A stretch of 64,000 nt of DNA from Bacteroidota bacterium (GTDB lineage Bacteria > Bacteroidota > Bacteroidia > Cytophagales > Cytophagaceae), in contig JAEVZS010000030.1 of NCBI GenBank assembly GCA_023392125.1, positions 124,001 through 188,000 on the forward strand. Reading direction: 5' to 3'. The translations under genes and the position numbers were made by a program. The notes beneath the pieces are model-generated. The model was not told where the DNA came from and did no database searches. It worked only from the letters and a program-made list of their open reading frames with translations. This document shows, piece by piece, positions 16,531 through 25,293 of the stretch; positions within the stretch are counted from its first letter, which is position 1; every line of letters starts with the position of its first letter.

Positions 16531-17880
16531 TTATTTTTTTACAACACTCATTGCTGGCTGGGGTGGCAGTGGTATTCCCGGAGTACCAATCAGTTTTTTG
16601 CTCCTCTTTTTTGAGCCTTCCGGTTTGTCGGAAGCTTGTTTGGTTGCTTTTTTCCGGGAGCTGCTGACCCGGCTTTCTGTTTCTTTCTGCCTGCTTACTT
16701 CAGCTCTGATGCTGATCTCAAGGTCTGCAAGAGCATTTATAAAATAGATGTATGCATCATACGGAGAGTTAAATGGACTGAAGTATTTATGAACTTCCCC
16801 GTCTGACCAGTGCTTGGTGCACATATAATAGAAATGATCAGAGGTTTGCAGACGTGACCATTTTTCAAGCAGGTCATTGTTATTTATTTTTTTTACCGGG
16901 TCTTCCAGCATATATAATTTGGAAAGTGCTTCAGACTGCATGGAATTACTCAGCCAGGCTGAAAGATCCCTTTCTGTATCGGCCCATGAAATATTATTCT
17001 GAGCGTCAAAATCACCTTTGGCGGCATAGGTGTCAATTATTTCTGAAGGAGTTTTAAAGTCAAATCCTTTCTTCTTCAGAATCTCTTCAGGCAGATGCTT
17101 TAAAAAATCGAATATTCCGCTTCCTGCCCATTGATGTTCGCCAAATGTTTCATAATCCATAAAAAGATTGATACAATCAGCAGATGTAACATAGCTATTG
17201 ATCCATCGGGCAAATTTTTGTGCGGTAAGAGGGTGCTCATTCCACGATGTATTAGAGAACCGAAAGGCAATGTCATCCGAAAGTGTATAATTCCGGAGTA
17301 AAACCTTTATGTTTTTGTTTGCCGGCGGACTGTATACAAAATGAGGCGAACGTCCGTTCAGAATCCACTCAACACCTTCACACAGGATTCCTTTGAATCC
17401 CATATGCTGCACTGTATTTGCCAGCTCGTTGCTGTATATCAGTTCTGTATTTCTGAATACGGTGGGTTTCTGTTTGAAAAGCTTCTCAATTTTTGCCGTA
17501 TGCATTTCTACCTGCCGCGTAAATTCTTCTTTAGAATATAGCGAGCTGAGTGAGTGATAATAGGTCTCTGCCAGAAATTCAACACATCCGGTTTTGGCCA
17601 GCGCCTTAAAGGATTCGATTACATCCGGGCGATGCTTCTCAAACTGTTCCAGCAGAATTCCGGATATAGAATATGCAATCCGGAATTTCTTTTTATGCTT
17701 TTTTATAAGCTCAAGCATAATATGGTTGGCAGGAATATACGATTTGTCCGCCACTTTATGTAAGATCTCAATATTAAGACTTTCGTTTTCTGTATTGTGA
17801 GATCTTCCGATATCAAAAAAAGAAAACTCTTTTAGCCTGTGCGGCTGATGCAGCTGAAAGTAGAAGCAAACAGATGGCAT
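16531..17880 (-). CDS. Glycoside hydrolase family 57 (alpha-glucan-acting)
   Basis: 449 residues, cytosolic. GH57 motifs are visible in order: FQLHQPHR at 8-15, EFLAETYYHS at about 101-110, FRNTELIYSNE with the probable nucleophile Glu at about 146, and LFMDYETFGEH with the probable acid/base Asp at about 242. After residue 400 a Lys/Ser/Pro-rich tail (SSSRKKATKQASDKPEGSKK) looks disordered. It lies 21 bp after the GT4 gene, so the two form an operon; this GT4-GH57 pair is known from alpha-glucan metabolism. Family activities include alpha-amylase, 4-alpha-glucanotransferase and branching enzyme; which one applies is not decided. Confidence 0.93.
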   Translation of the reverse strand: MPSVCFYFQLHQPHRLKEFSFFDIGRSHNTENESLNIEILHKVADKSYIPANHIMLELIKKHKKKFRIAYSISGILLEQFEKHRPDVIESFKALAKTGCVEFLAETYYHSLSSLYSKEEFTRQVEMHTAKIEKLFKQKPTVFRNTELIYSNELANTVQHMGFKGILCEGVEWILNGRSPHFVYSPPANKNIKVLLRNYTLSDDIAFRFSNTSWNEHPLTAQKFARWINSYVTSADCINLFMDYETFGEHQWAGSGIFDFLKHLPEEILKKKGFDFKTPSEIIDTYAAKGDFDAQNNISWADTERDLSAWLSNSMQSEALSKLYMLEDPVKKINNNDLLEKWSRLQTSDHFYYMCTKHWSDGEVHKYFSPFNSPYDAYIYFINALADLEISIRAEVSRQKETESRVSSSRKKATKQASDKPEGSKKRSKKLIGTPGIPLPPQPAMSVVKK

Positions 17881-17901
17881 AAAAATAATTCCTCAGGTAG
17901 T

Positions 17902-19203
17902 TTAAATTGTTGTGGCAAATGCTCTTTCGTATACATCCAGTACCTTGTCTGCAGCTTTGTCCCAGGTGCAGTGCTTAAGATCCTGGTATGCTTCGTTGAT
18001 CACTTTCTCCTTTAACTTATTGTCTTTAAGAAGAGAAATGATATGAGAAGCCATTAACTCTGAATCCCAATAATCGGCTTTCAGTGCACCATGAAGTACT
18101 TCAGAAACTCCGGATTGATGGGAAATTACACAGGGAACACCAAACTGGGCAGCCTCCAGTGCAGAGATACCAAATGGCTCAGATACACTTGGCATCACAT
18201 ATACGTCACCGATGGAAAGCAGGTGGCGTACCTTTTCTTTGCTGAGAAAGCCGGTGAAATGCAGTTTATTCCCGATTTTCTTGTACGCGCCTGTTTCTAT
18301 AAGGCCTTTCAGACGGTCTCCTGTTCCAGCCATTACAAAGCGGACTTCGGGGTAGTTTTCTGCTACTTTTGTGGCTATATCCAGGAAGTACTGCGGGCCT
18401 TTCTGACCGGTTATCCGTCCAAGATATAATACGAGTTTATCCGGGAAGGGTTTTTCTTCCTTATTGACCGCAACGGGATCTGCTCCGTTATGAACAGGAA
18501 TAATTTTGTCTTCTTTGATCTTGTAATGTGACTTTATGATTTCGCCGGTATAAAAGCTTACCGGAACTACCACATCTGCCTGCTGCATGCCATATTTTTC
18601 CAGCTGATAGATCCAGCCCTGGCTTTGCGGGCCGCATCGGTCGTATTCAAGGGAATGTATATGAAGAATCAGCGGTTTTTTGGTTAGCTTTTTTACCTCA
18701 ACTCCTGCCAGCATAGTCATCCAGTCGTGACAGTGAATGACATCAAACTCAATTTTGGAAGAAAGCTGAGCTACATATTTTGCGTAATCAATAACTTTGT
18801 TGATGAGATCATCTCCATAGATATCTCCCATGCCGAAGCGGTTCATTCGGGAAAGGTCAAACTCGACTTCCTGTTCCGGTTTTTCTTTTTTAAACGTATT
18901 CAGAATGTCGTAATTCGGAGCAGTATCATAAGGAAGAATATCACTGTCAATTGTGTAAACGCTGGCAAACTCCTTGTACTTCTTGCTGGTTCTTACCTTT
19001 TTAAGCTTGTCAACATCTACATTGTTTAGTCCTATTAAATCTACATTCTCAACAATGAAATTGGGGTCTGCCTTCGGAAGAATCATGGTCAGTTCTGTTT
19101 TCCTGGCAAGTGCTCTACTCAAACCAAGGCAGGCCACGCCTAAGCCACCGTTAACAATTGGAGGGAACTCCCAACCCAACATTAAAACTTTAGGTCTTTT
19201 CAT
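17902..19203 (-). CDS. GT4-family glycosyltransferase, glycogen-synthase-like
   Basis: 433 residues with two Rossmann-like halves. The N-terminal MLGWEFPPIVNGGLGVA is the nucleotide-sugar/acceptor loop of glycogen-synthase-like enzymes. HCHDWMT at about 161-167 and the C-terminal YLGRITGQKGP, then EPFGISALEAAQFGVPCV at about 345-362, give the GT4 E-x7-E motif. It is expected to transfer glucose to an alpha-1,4-glucan, possibly from ADP- or UDP-glucose. It is followed by the GH57 gene, with the GH31 alpha-glucosidase divergent upstream. Confidence 0.92.
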   Translation of the reverse strand: MKRPKVLMLGWEFPPIVNGGLGVACLGLSRALARKTELTMILPKADPNFIVENVDLIGLNNVDVDKLKKVRTSKKYKEFASVYTIDSDILPYDTAPNYDILNTFKKEKPEQEVEFDLSRMNRFGMGDIYGDDLINKVIDYAKYVAQLSSKIEFDVIHCHDWMTMLAGVEVKKLTKKPLILHIHSLEYDRCGPQSQGWIYQLEKYGMQQADVVVPVSFYTGEIIKSHYKIKEDKIIPVHNGADPVAVNKEEKPFPDKLVLYLGRITGQKGPQYFLDIATKVAENYPEVRFVMAGTGDRLKGLIETGAYKKIGNKLHFTGFLSKEKVRHLLSIGDVYVMPSVSEPFGISALEAAQFGVPCVISHQSGVSEVLHGALKADYWDSELMASHIISLLKDNKLKEKVINEAYQDLKHCTWDKAADKVLDVYERAFATTI

Positions 19204-19564
19204 GTTTTTGTTTGCTTTATCGTACTATTAAAACGGTATAAATCATTTGGCTTTGAATCAAATCCGTAAAACTAAGAAATGTTTTGTCTGTGATTCATAA
19301 ACTATCCCAACCTAAAATGGTTTAAAGAAAAAAATAATTAATTTTACCGCGTTAAACAATTTAGGGAAAGTAGTATAAAAACCAGAAAAATTCTAATATT
19401 TACGGAATATAATTTGTGAGACGAAAATTCTTCATATATTCAAAAAATACAAATTTTTAAGGCTTTAAACTTTTATGAAAACATATCTTGGGTCAATCTA
19501 TTATTTATTAGCTCGTTGATGAAGTTAATCTTATAAAAATTGATCCTTGCAGTAAAGAGAGATT
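19204..19564. other. Divergent intergenic region between GT4 and GH31 genes
   Basis: 361 bp, very AT-rich, without a coding ORF. It must carry both promoters. No exact TAnnTTTG box was found on either strand at a suitable place; TATAATTTG at about 19409 is a near match with an altered spacing. Confidence 0.5.
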
Positions 19565-21958
19565 ATGGAAAGTTACATGAATATCAATCAGAGTGCGGTT
19601 TCTGTTCAGCAGTTCCCGGATTTTGTGCAAAAATGGTGGAGGGAAAATAATAGCTTTTTTTTCAAATGCTCCAAAACCTGCCTGAGGGTAAATGTATGTT
19701 CCGATAAAGTGATTCGGTTTACATATGCTGCCTATGGCCGGTTTGAACGTGATTTTTCATACTCTTATGCTCATGAATATCGCGAAAAGGTTGAAAGTCT
19801 TGAAATTGTTGAAGAGTCTGAACAGTTTGTGCTTTCTACCGCTCATTTGCAGGTAGTAATCAGCAAGCATCGTCTTTTAGTCAAAATACTGAATAAGGAA
19901 GGACGGGTACTTCAGGAAGATGAAAAAGGATATCACTGGGAGGATCATCGTCAGGCTGGTGGTGAAATAGTGATGATGAGCAAAAAGCTTCAGAGCGGAG
20001 AGCATTTCTTCGGGTTGGGTGATAAGCCTGCTAATATGGATCTGAGAGGTAAACGCTTCCAGCTTTGGGGAAAGGATACCTACGGATTTCAGAAAGGCGC
20101 CGATCCTTTGTACAAAAACATCCCGTTCTTTATGGGACTGCATCATAAAACCGCCTATGGAATATTTTTCGATAACTCATTCCGTACGTTTTTTGATTTC
20201 GGTTTTGAGCGGAAAAATGTATATAGCTACTGGGCAGAAGGTGGTGATATGAACTACTATTTCATATACGGACCAACTCTGATGAATGTAACCGAAACAT
20301 ACGCTGATATGTGCGGAAAGCCGGAAATGCCGCCGTTGTGGGCATTGGGGTATCATCAGTGTAAATGGAGCTATTATCCCGAAAAGCTGGTACGTGATAT
20401 TTGCAAGGAGTTTCGGGATCGCAAAATACCATGTGATGCCATATACCTTGATATCGATTATATGGATGGCTTCAGATGTTTTACCTGGAATAAGGAGTAT
20501 TTCCCCAATCCCCGTAAGATGATCAGCGATCTGGCCAAAGATGGGTTCAAAACTATTGTGATTATTGATCCGGGTATTAAAGTAGATCCTGATTACAACG
20601 TATATCAGGAAGCCATAGAAAAGGATTACTTCTGCAAGCGTATGGATGGCCCCTTGATGAAAGGCGCTGTATGGCCTGGTGAGTGTAATTTTCCTGATTT
20701 TACCAACCCCGAAGTCCGGGAGTGGTGGGCTGACCTGTTTGAAGGCCTGATTAAGGATGATAAGATAAAGGGTATCTGGAATGATATGAACGAGCCTGCG
20801 GTGTTCGAGATAGAGACTTTCCCGGATGATGTTCGTCATGATTATGACGGAGACCCCTGTAGCCATCGGAAAGCGCATAATGTCTACGGGATGCAGATGG
20901 CCCGTGCTACCTATGAAGGAGTCAAGAAATACAGCTATCCGGATCGTCCGTTTGTAATTACGCGATCCTGCTATTCGGGAATTCAGCGCTATTCTTCCGT
21001 ATGGACAGGAGATAATGTTGCTTCATGGGAGCATCTGAATCTTGCCAACTACATGTGTCAGCGTCTGAGTATCTCCGGAGTGTCATTTGCGGGCTCTGAT
21101 ATTGGCGGCTTTATTCATACACCTTCGGGAGAACTGTATGCGCGCTGGATCCAGCTGGGTATTTTCCACCCGTTCTGCCGTACCCACTCATCCGGAGACC
21201 ACGGTGATCAGGAACCATGGTCGTTTGGTAAGGAAACGGAAGATGTAGTGCGTAAATTCATTGAGTTCAGGTACACGCTACTTCCTTATATCTATACTAC
21301 TTTCTATCAGAATTATAAATACGGTACTCCTATGCTGCGTCCTCTGGTCTTCATTGACCAGGACGATACGGAAACCTACTTCCGGCAGGATGAGTTTATG
21401 ATGGGCGATCATCTGCTTGTCTGTCCTGTTACGCAGGAGGAAGCTGACGGACGCTGGTTATACCTTCCACAAGGCAAGTGGTATTATTATTGGGATGACG
21501 AAGTTTTTCACGGCGGAATGGAAGTATGGGCCGAAGCAGATTTAAACAGAATTCCGTTGTTTGTTAAAGCCGGAGCGGTAATTCCGCACTATCCCAAAAT
21601 GCAATACGTCGGCGAAGTAGAAGTTAAGGAGCTTATTCTGCATGCTTATTTTCATTCTAAGCCATACAAGAGTGTTCTTTATGAAGATGCCGGCGATGGA
21701 TACGGATACGAAAAAGGCGAGGCGAACCTGAGAACCTATAAGACTACCGGAAACGAAAACAACTTTGTACTCATGCAAAGCATTGAAGGAAGTTATAAAT
21801 CAAAATATAGCAAATTTGATTTAACGGTACATGGTATTCCGTTTGAAGTGAAAGAGATTCTGGTTGATAACGAGCCTGTTCCTTTTACCTATGATCAGGA
21901 AGCGCAAAAGGTCCGCCTTAAGGTGAAAGCTGATTTTCAGCGATTGGCAATAGCCTGA
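19565..21958 (+). CDS. Glycoside hydrolase family 31 alpha-glucosidase
   Basis: 797 residues. The GH31 signature GIWNDMNEP places the nucleophile at D407, and TGDNVASWEHL places the acid/base at D483. LDIDYMDGFRCFTW and HPFCRTHSSG substrate-site motifs are also present. There is no signal peptide, so it appears cytosolic, matching the neighbouring cytosolic GH57 and GT4. M5 (19577) is an alternative start. It probably releases glucose from alpha-glucans. A hairpin terminator follows. Confidence 0.95.
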   Translation: MESYMNINQSAVSVQQFPDFVQKWWRENNSFFFKCSKTCLRVNVCSDKVIRFTYAAYGRFERDFSYSYAHEYREKVESLEIVEESEQFVLSTAHLQVVISKHRLLVKILNKEGRVLQEDEKGYHWEDHRQAGGEIVMMSKKLQSGEHFFGLGDKPANMDLRGKRFQLWGKDTYGFQKGADPLYKNIPFFMGLHHKTAYGIFFDNSFRTFFDFGFERKNVYSYWAEGGDMNYYFIYGPTLMNVTETYADMCGKPEMPPLWALGYHQCKWSYYPEKLVRDICKEFRDRKIPCDAIYLDIDYMDGFRCFTWNKEYFPNPRKMISDLAKDGFKTIVIIDPGIKVDPDYNVYQEAIEKDYFCKRMDGPLMKGAVWPGECNFPDFTNPEVREWWADLFEGLIKDDKIKGIWNDMNEPAVFEIETFPDDVRHDYDGDPCSHRKAHNVYGMQMARATYEGVKKYSYPDRPFVITRSCYSGIQRYSSVWTGDNVASWEHLNLANYMCQRLSISGVSFAGSDIGGFIHTPSGELYARWIQLGIFHPFCRTHSSGDHGDQEPWSFGKETEDVVRKFIEFRYTLLPYIYTTFYQNYKYGTPMLRPLVFIDQDDTETYFRQDEFMMGDHLLVCPVTQEEADGRWLYLPQGKWYYYWDDEVFHGGMEVWAEADLNRIPLFVKAGAVIPHYPKMQYVGEVEVKELILHAYFHSKPYKSVLYEDAGDGYGYEKGEANLRTYKTTGNENNFVLMQSIEGSYKSKYSKFDLTVHGIPFEVKEILVDNEPVPFTYDQEAQKVRLKVKADFQRLAIA

Positions 21959-21978
21959 AAACCGATCTAGCCAGATAT

Positions 21979-22033
21979 GTAAATCCTGCAGTACCTATGC
22001 TTTTTCCGGGCAGGCTGCGGGATTTACTTTTTT
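21979..22033. terminator. Terminator between convergent GH31 and GT9 genes
   Basis: GTAAATCCTGCAG (21979-21991) pairs with CTGCGGGATTTAC (22015-22027), with one G-U pair, then a T run. It serves the GH31 transcript; the GT9 stop codon sits in the right arm. Confidence 0.85.
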
Positions 22034-22971
22034 ATTTCAAACTGTAAAGATTCCATACATCTGAAATGCCCTTTGGGGCACTGATCGTAACCGATTTTGG
22101 AGCAGGGGCGGCAGGAGAGATGATTGTTTTCGATAATCTCAAACGGAGTCTTATATGGGTACATTCCAAATGCCGGAACGGTATTGCCCCATATGGAAAC
22201 AATTTTTTTCTGAAAAGCTGCGGCAATATGCATCAGTCCTGTATCATGGGTATATACTGTATTCGCCTGACGAACAATGCTTGCAGACTGATTGATTGAA
22301 TAGTTGCCAGCTCCGTTGTATACTTTATGCGGAAATGCTTTTTCCAGGTATTCCCCGGCTTCAATGTCTTCTTTTCCGCCCAGTACAATAACCGGATTAG
22401 TGATTGTGTCTGTCAGCTCTTTCAGTTTGTGCAGCGGCAAACGTTTGGTTTTGAAACTGGCTCCGACTACAAGAACGTCATATCCGGACTGATATCCGGC
22501 AGGAAGTTGCTGAATATTAACTTCCGATTGCTCCGGAATAAAATAATCCAGCCCTTTATTGTCATTATGCACATTTAACCGGCTGACGGTATCCAGATAC
22601 CGGTCAACAATATGAATGTCGGGTAAGCGGTTAATCTTGAAATTGACCAGTAAAAACTTCTCAAAATTCAGCTTGGAGAAAGAGAGTGACTTTTTTCCCA
22701 GATAAAGCTTTACAAGGCGCGTTCTCAGATTGTTGTGAAGGTCAATGATATAATCAAAGTTTTCTTCTTTTAAATCCTTCAGGAACGGAAGCTTACCGGC
22801 GGGCAGCAGGTGGATTTTGTCCACATAGGGGTTAGCCTGTAATATAGGCTGAAAAGAAGGTTTGGTATAATAATGTATTTCTGCCCCCAGTTGCTGTTTC
22901 AGGCAGCGGATTACAGGTGTAGTAAGAACGACATCACCAATCGAAGAGAATCGTATAATTAAAACCTTCAT
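22024..22971 (-). CDS. Glycosyltransferase family 9 (LPS heptosyltransferase-like)
   Basis: 315 residues. The N-terminal LIIRFSSIGDVVLTTPVIR is the family 9 signature, with the catalytic-region Asp in SSIGDV. The C-terminal TVYTHDTGLMHIAAAF motif binds the nucleotide sugar, and a Cys-rich tail (SCRPC, DQCPKGHFRCM) is present as in several Bacteroidota members. It acts in the cytosol on lipid A-core precursors. The ATG directly abuts the polX stop (TAAATG), so the two are co-transcribed. The exact sugar donor is not known. Confidence 0.92.
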   Translation of the reverse strand: MKVLIIRFSSIGDVVLTTPVIRCLKQQLGAEIHYYTKPSFQPILQANPYVDKIHLLPAGKLPFLKDLKEENFDYIIDLHNNLRTRLVKLYLGKKSLSFSKLNFEKFLLVNFKINRLPDIHIVDRYLDTVSRLNVHNDNKGLDYFIPEQSEVNIQQLPAGYQSGYDVLVVGASFKTKRLPLHKLKELTDTITNPVIVLGGKEDIEAGEYLEKAFPHKVYNGAGNYSINQSASIVRQANTVYTHDTGLMHIAAAFQKKIVSIWGNTVPAFGMYPYKTPFEIIENNHLSCRPCSKIGYDQCPKGHFRCMESLQFEIKK

Positions 22972-24684
22972 TTATACCAGCTTTTTCGCGAAAGCCTTTT
23001 TTGTTTCAAAATGAGCGGCAACCTGTTCAGCAGAAAGTGCATTGAATGTCTGCTCTTTGCCCAGGCCTGCTTTACGTCCAACGAGTACGCCGTATCTCAT
23101 ATTATCATATTCTGACATGCTATGAGCATCCGGATTAATGCTGATCCAGGCGCCTCTTTCAATGGCATATAAAACATGTCTCCAGTCCATATCCAGTCTG
23201 TAAGGATTGGCGTTGATTTCGATAATAACATTGCTGGCAACGCAGGCATCAATAATAGCCTTATGATCGATGGGATACCCTTCCCGCCTGAGCAGAAGAC
23301 GGCCTGTCGGATGCCCGAGCATGGTTGTATAAGGGTTTTCGATAGCAGTGAGAAGACGTTGCGTAGCCTTCTCTTTGGTCATTTTCAGATTGGAGTGAAT
23401 GGATGCTACTATAAAATCAAAGGAAGCAAGAACATTGTCTGCATAATCAAGGGATCCGTCATTCAAGATATCTGATTCGATACCCTTGAATATCCTGAAA
23501 GGAAAAAGCTTCTGATTTAGCCTGTCGATTTCCTGATGTTGTTCAATGACACGATTTTCCTGGAGACCATTGGCATAAAAAGCGGTTTTGGAGTGATCGC
23601 TTATACCAAGATATTCATAACCCGATTGCCGGCAATGTTCAGCCATTTGCTCAAGCGTATGAATACCGTCGCTATAGGTGCTGTGGTTATGTAAAATGCC
23701 TTTCAGGTCTTTATCTTCCAGAAGAGCCGAAATACTGTTTTGCTGTGCTTTGTATACTTCGGACAGGCCTTCACGCATTTCCGGGGCAATGTATTGCATC
23801 CCCAGTTCATGGTAAAAGGCTTCTTCCGATACAAAGGCTGATTTATGCAGATAATTTCCCAGAGAAATACCTTCGCTAACCTTCAATGTAAGATGCTGAG
23901 GATTCATTGAATGTATAAATGCCTTTTTAGTAAACTCTTCTCCGGAATAAAACCTGATCTCTACCTGTACGCCGCTTTGTTTTTCGGTGCCGCGCCAGAT
24001 AAAAGGCGAAGAAGCAGTAATATCTTTTTCAAGGAATTGAATCCGTGATAATGTCTGCATGGATTCTTCGGGGTTGCCGACTCCTGCCACAAACTGAATG
24101 CTTCCGATGATCTCCATACGTCGTCTCATTTCTCCGGTAAGTGTCACCAATGCATCAGGCAGTACATTCTTCAGCGTATTTTCGATGTCCAGAGCAAGTG
24201 ATTCCAGCTCAGCGTACATGAAAAAACCTTTGTGCTCATTGATAAAAACCAATGACTGCTTAATAGCTTCCTGTGTCTTTTCCCCAAAACCTTTGAGCTG
24301 ACTGATTCGGTTTTCATCGCAGGCTTTGAGTAACTCATCAGGTTCCGTAATCCCAAGCTCCTGCCAGATGGTTCTGACTTTCTTAGGTCCCAGACCTTTA
24401 ATGCCCAGCATGGATACGATACCCTGGGGCGTTTTTTGTGCAAGCTCACTAAGATCATCAAAGCTCCCTTTATGAATCAGGTCAGTAATTTTAGCGCTGA
24501 CAGACTTGCCTATTCCTTCCAGTTTTTCGATTTCTCCTGCTGGCAGAGCATGGAGTGGCGTGTCAAGCTTTTCCAATGCAAAAACCGCATTCTGGACACT
24601 TTTAATTTTAAAAGTGTTTTCTTCGTGAAGTTCCATTAAAGCGGCATAGAGCTTCAGACTTTTGATGATTTGTTCGTTTTCCAC
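22972..24684 (-). CDS. PolX-family protein with degenerate polymerase palm and intact PHP domain
   Basis: 570 residues. Helix-hairpin-helix elements lie at about 50-140 (LEGIGKSVSAKI, LGIKGLGPKKV). The palm motif should read GDxD, but here it is RRRMEIIGSIQFVA (about 188-201), so both catalytic Asp residues are Ser and Gln. The C-terminal PHP phosphoesterase domain is intact: HNHSTYSDG at about 336, GISDHSK, ASIHSN, GHPTGR and NPDAHS. It is therefore likely a DNA-end or 3' nuclease rather than a polymerase. The start is GTG, 4 nt after a TAAATTTG box. GT9 follows directly. Confidence 0.9.
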   Translation of the reverse strand: MENEQIIKSLKLYAALMELHEENTFKIKSVQNAVFALEKLDTPLHALPAGEIEKLEGIGKSVSAKITDLIHKGSFDDLSELAQKTPQGIVSMLGIKGLGPKKVRTIWQELGITEPDELLKACDENRISQLKGFGEKTQEAIKQSLVFINEHKGFFMYAELESLALDIENTLKNVLPDALVTLTGEMRRRMEIIGSIQFVAGVGNPEESMQTLSRIQFLEKDITASSPFIWRGTEKQSGVQVEIRFYSGEEFTKKAFIHSMNPQHLTLKVSEGISLGNYLHKSAFVSEEAFYHELGMQYIAPEMREGLSEVYKAQQNSISALLEDKDLKGILHNHSTYSDGIHTLEQMAEHCRQSGYEYLGISDHSKTAFYANGLQENRVIEQHQEIDRLNQKLFPFRIFKGIESDILNDGSLDYADNVLASFDFIVASIHSNLKMTKEKATQRLLTAIENPYTTMLGHPTGRLLLRREGYPIDHKAIIDACVASNVIIEINANPYRLDMDWRHVLYAIERGAWISINPDAHSMSEYDNMRYGVLVGRKAGLGKEQTFNALSAEQVAAHFETKKAFAKKLV

Positions 24685-24688
24685 TTTA

Positions 24689-24696
24689 CAAATTTA
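24689..24696 (-). promoter_or_regulatory. Probable -7 box of the polX-GT9 transcript (TAAATTTG)
   Basis: The minus strand reads TAAATTTG, matching TAnnTTTG, exactly 4 nt before the GTG start at 24684. This predicts a leaderless mRNA beginning with GTG. Confidence 0.5.
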
Positions 24697-24795
24697 AAAA
24701 TTAGAACCATTCATAAAAGAACATAGAACTAAAGCAGGAAATTCTTTAATTGCAGACTGAAATGATTACAGGATGTTTTAATCTAAAATAAACAT

Positions 24796-25203
24796 ATGAA
24801 TTACTGGCTAGTAAAATCCGAACCTTTCAAATTTTCATTTGATCATTTAATCAAAGATAAAAAGACCATGTGGGATGGCGTCAGGAATTATCAGGCAAGA
24901 AATAATATGATGGCGATGAAGGAGGGTGATCTTGTATTGTTTTACCACTCCAATGAAGGAAAAGAAGTAGTGGGACTGGCCAAAGTGGCAAAGGAGCATT
25001 ATCCTGACCCTACCACAGAGGATAAGCGCTGGGTGGTGGTTGATATCGTTCCGGTAGAAAAATTAAAGAAAACGGTAACGCTTGAGCAGATAAAGAAGGA
25101 CCCGAGGCTCGAAAATATAGCACTGATCAAGCAGGCAAGGCTTTCTGTCATGGGACTTAAAAAGGAAGAATTTGATATTATTCTCGAACTTTCAGAAGAA
25201 TAA
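24796..25203 (+). CDS. EVE domain protein
   Basis: 135 residues, essentially one EVE domain. MNYWLVKSEPFKFSFD, MWDGVRNYQARNNMMAMKEGD and LVLFYHSN match the family's YWLxKSEP and WDGVRNYQARN core. EVE domains bind modified bases in DNA or RNA; some occur in modification-dependent restriction systems, but this is the stand-alone short form found widely, and no nuclease or methylase neighbour supports a defence role here. The role in the cell is not established. Confidence 0.93.
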   Translation: MNYWLVKSEPFKFSFDHLIKDKKTMWDGVRNYQARNNMMAMKEGDLVLFYHSNEGKEVVGLAKVAKEHYPDPTTEDKRWVVVDIVPVEKLKKTVTLEQIKKDPRLENIALIKQARLSVMGLKKEEFDIILELSEE

Positions 25204-25293
25204 TCCATGAAAAGTTTTGGCATGTATTATGCGGCGTAAAAATTCGTTTTGATTTCAAAAAGCGCCGTACTTAACTTATTATAATTTGCCTAT

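Noticed and set aside
24796..25203. EVE protein as part of a modification-dependent restriction or defence island
   Set aside because: It is the short stand-alone form, with polX, a secreted protein and MerR as neighbours; no McrB, nuclease or methylase is present.
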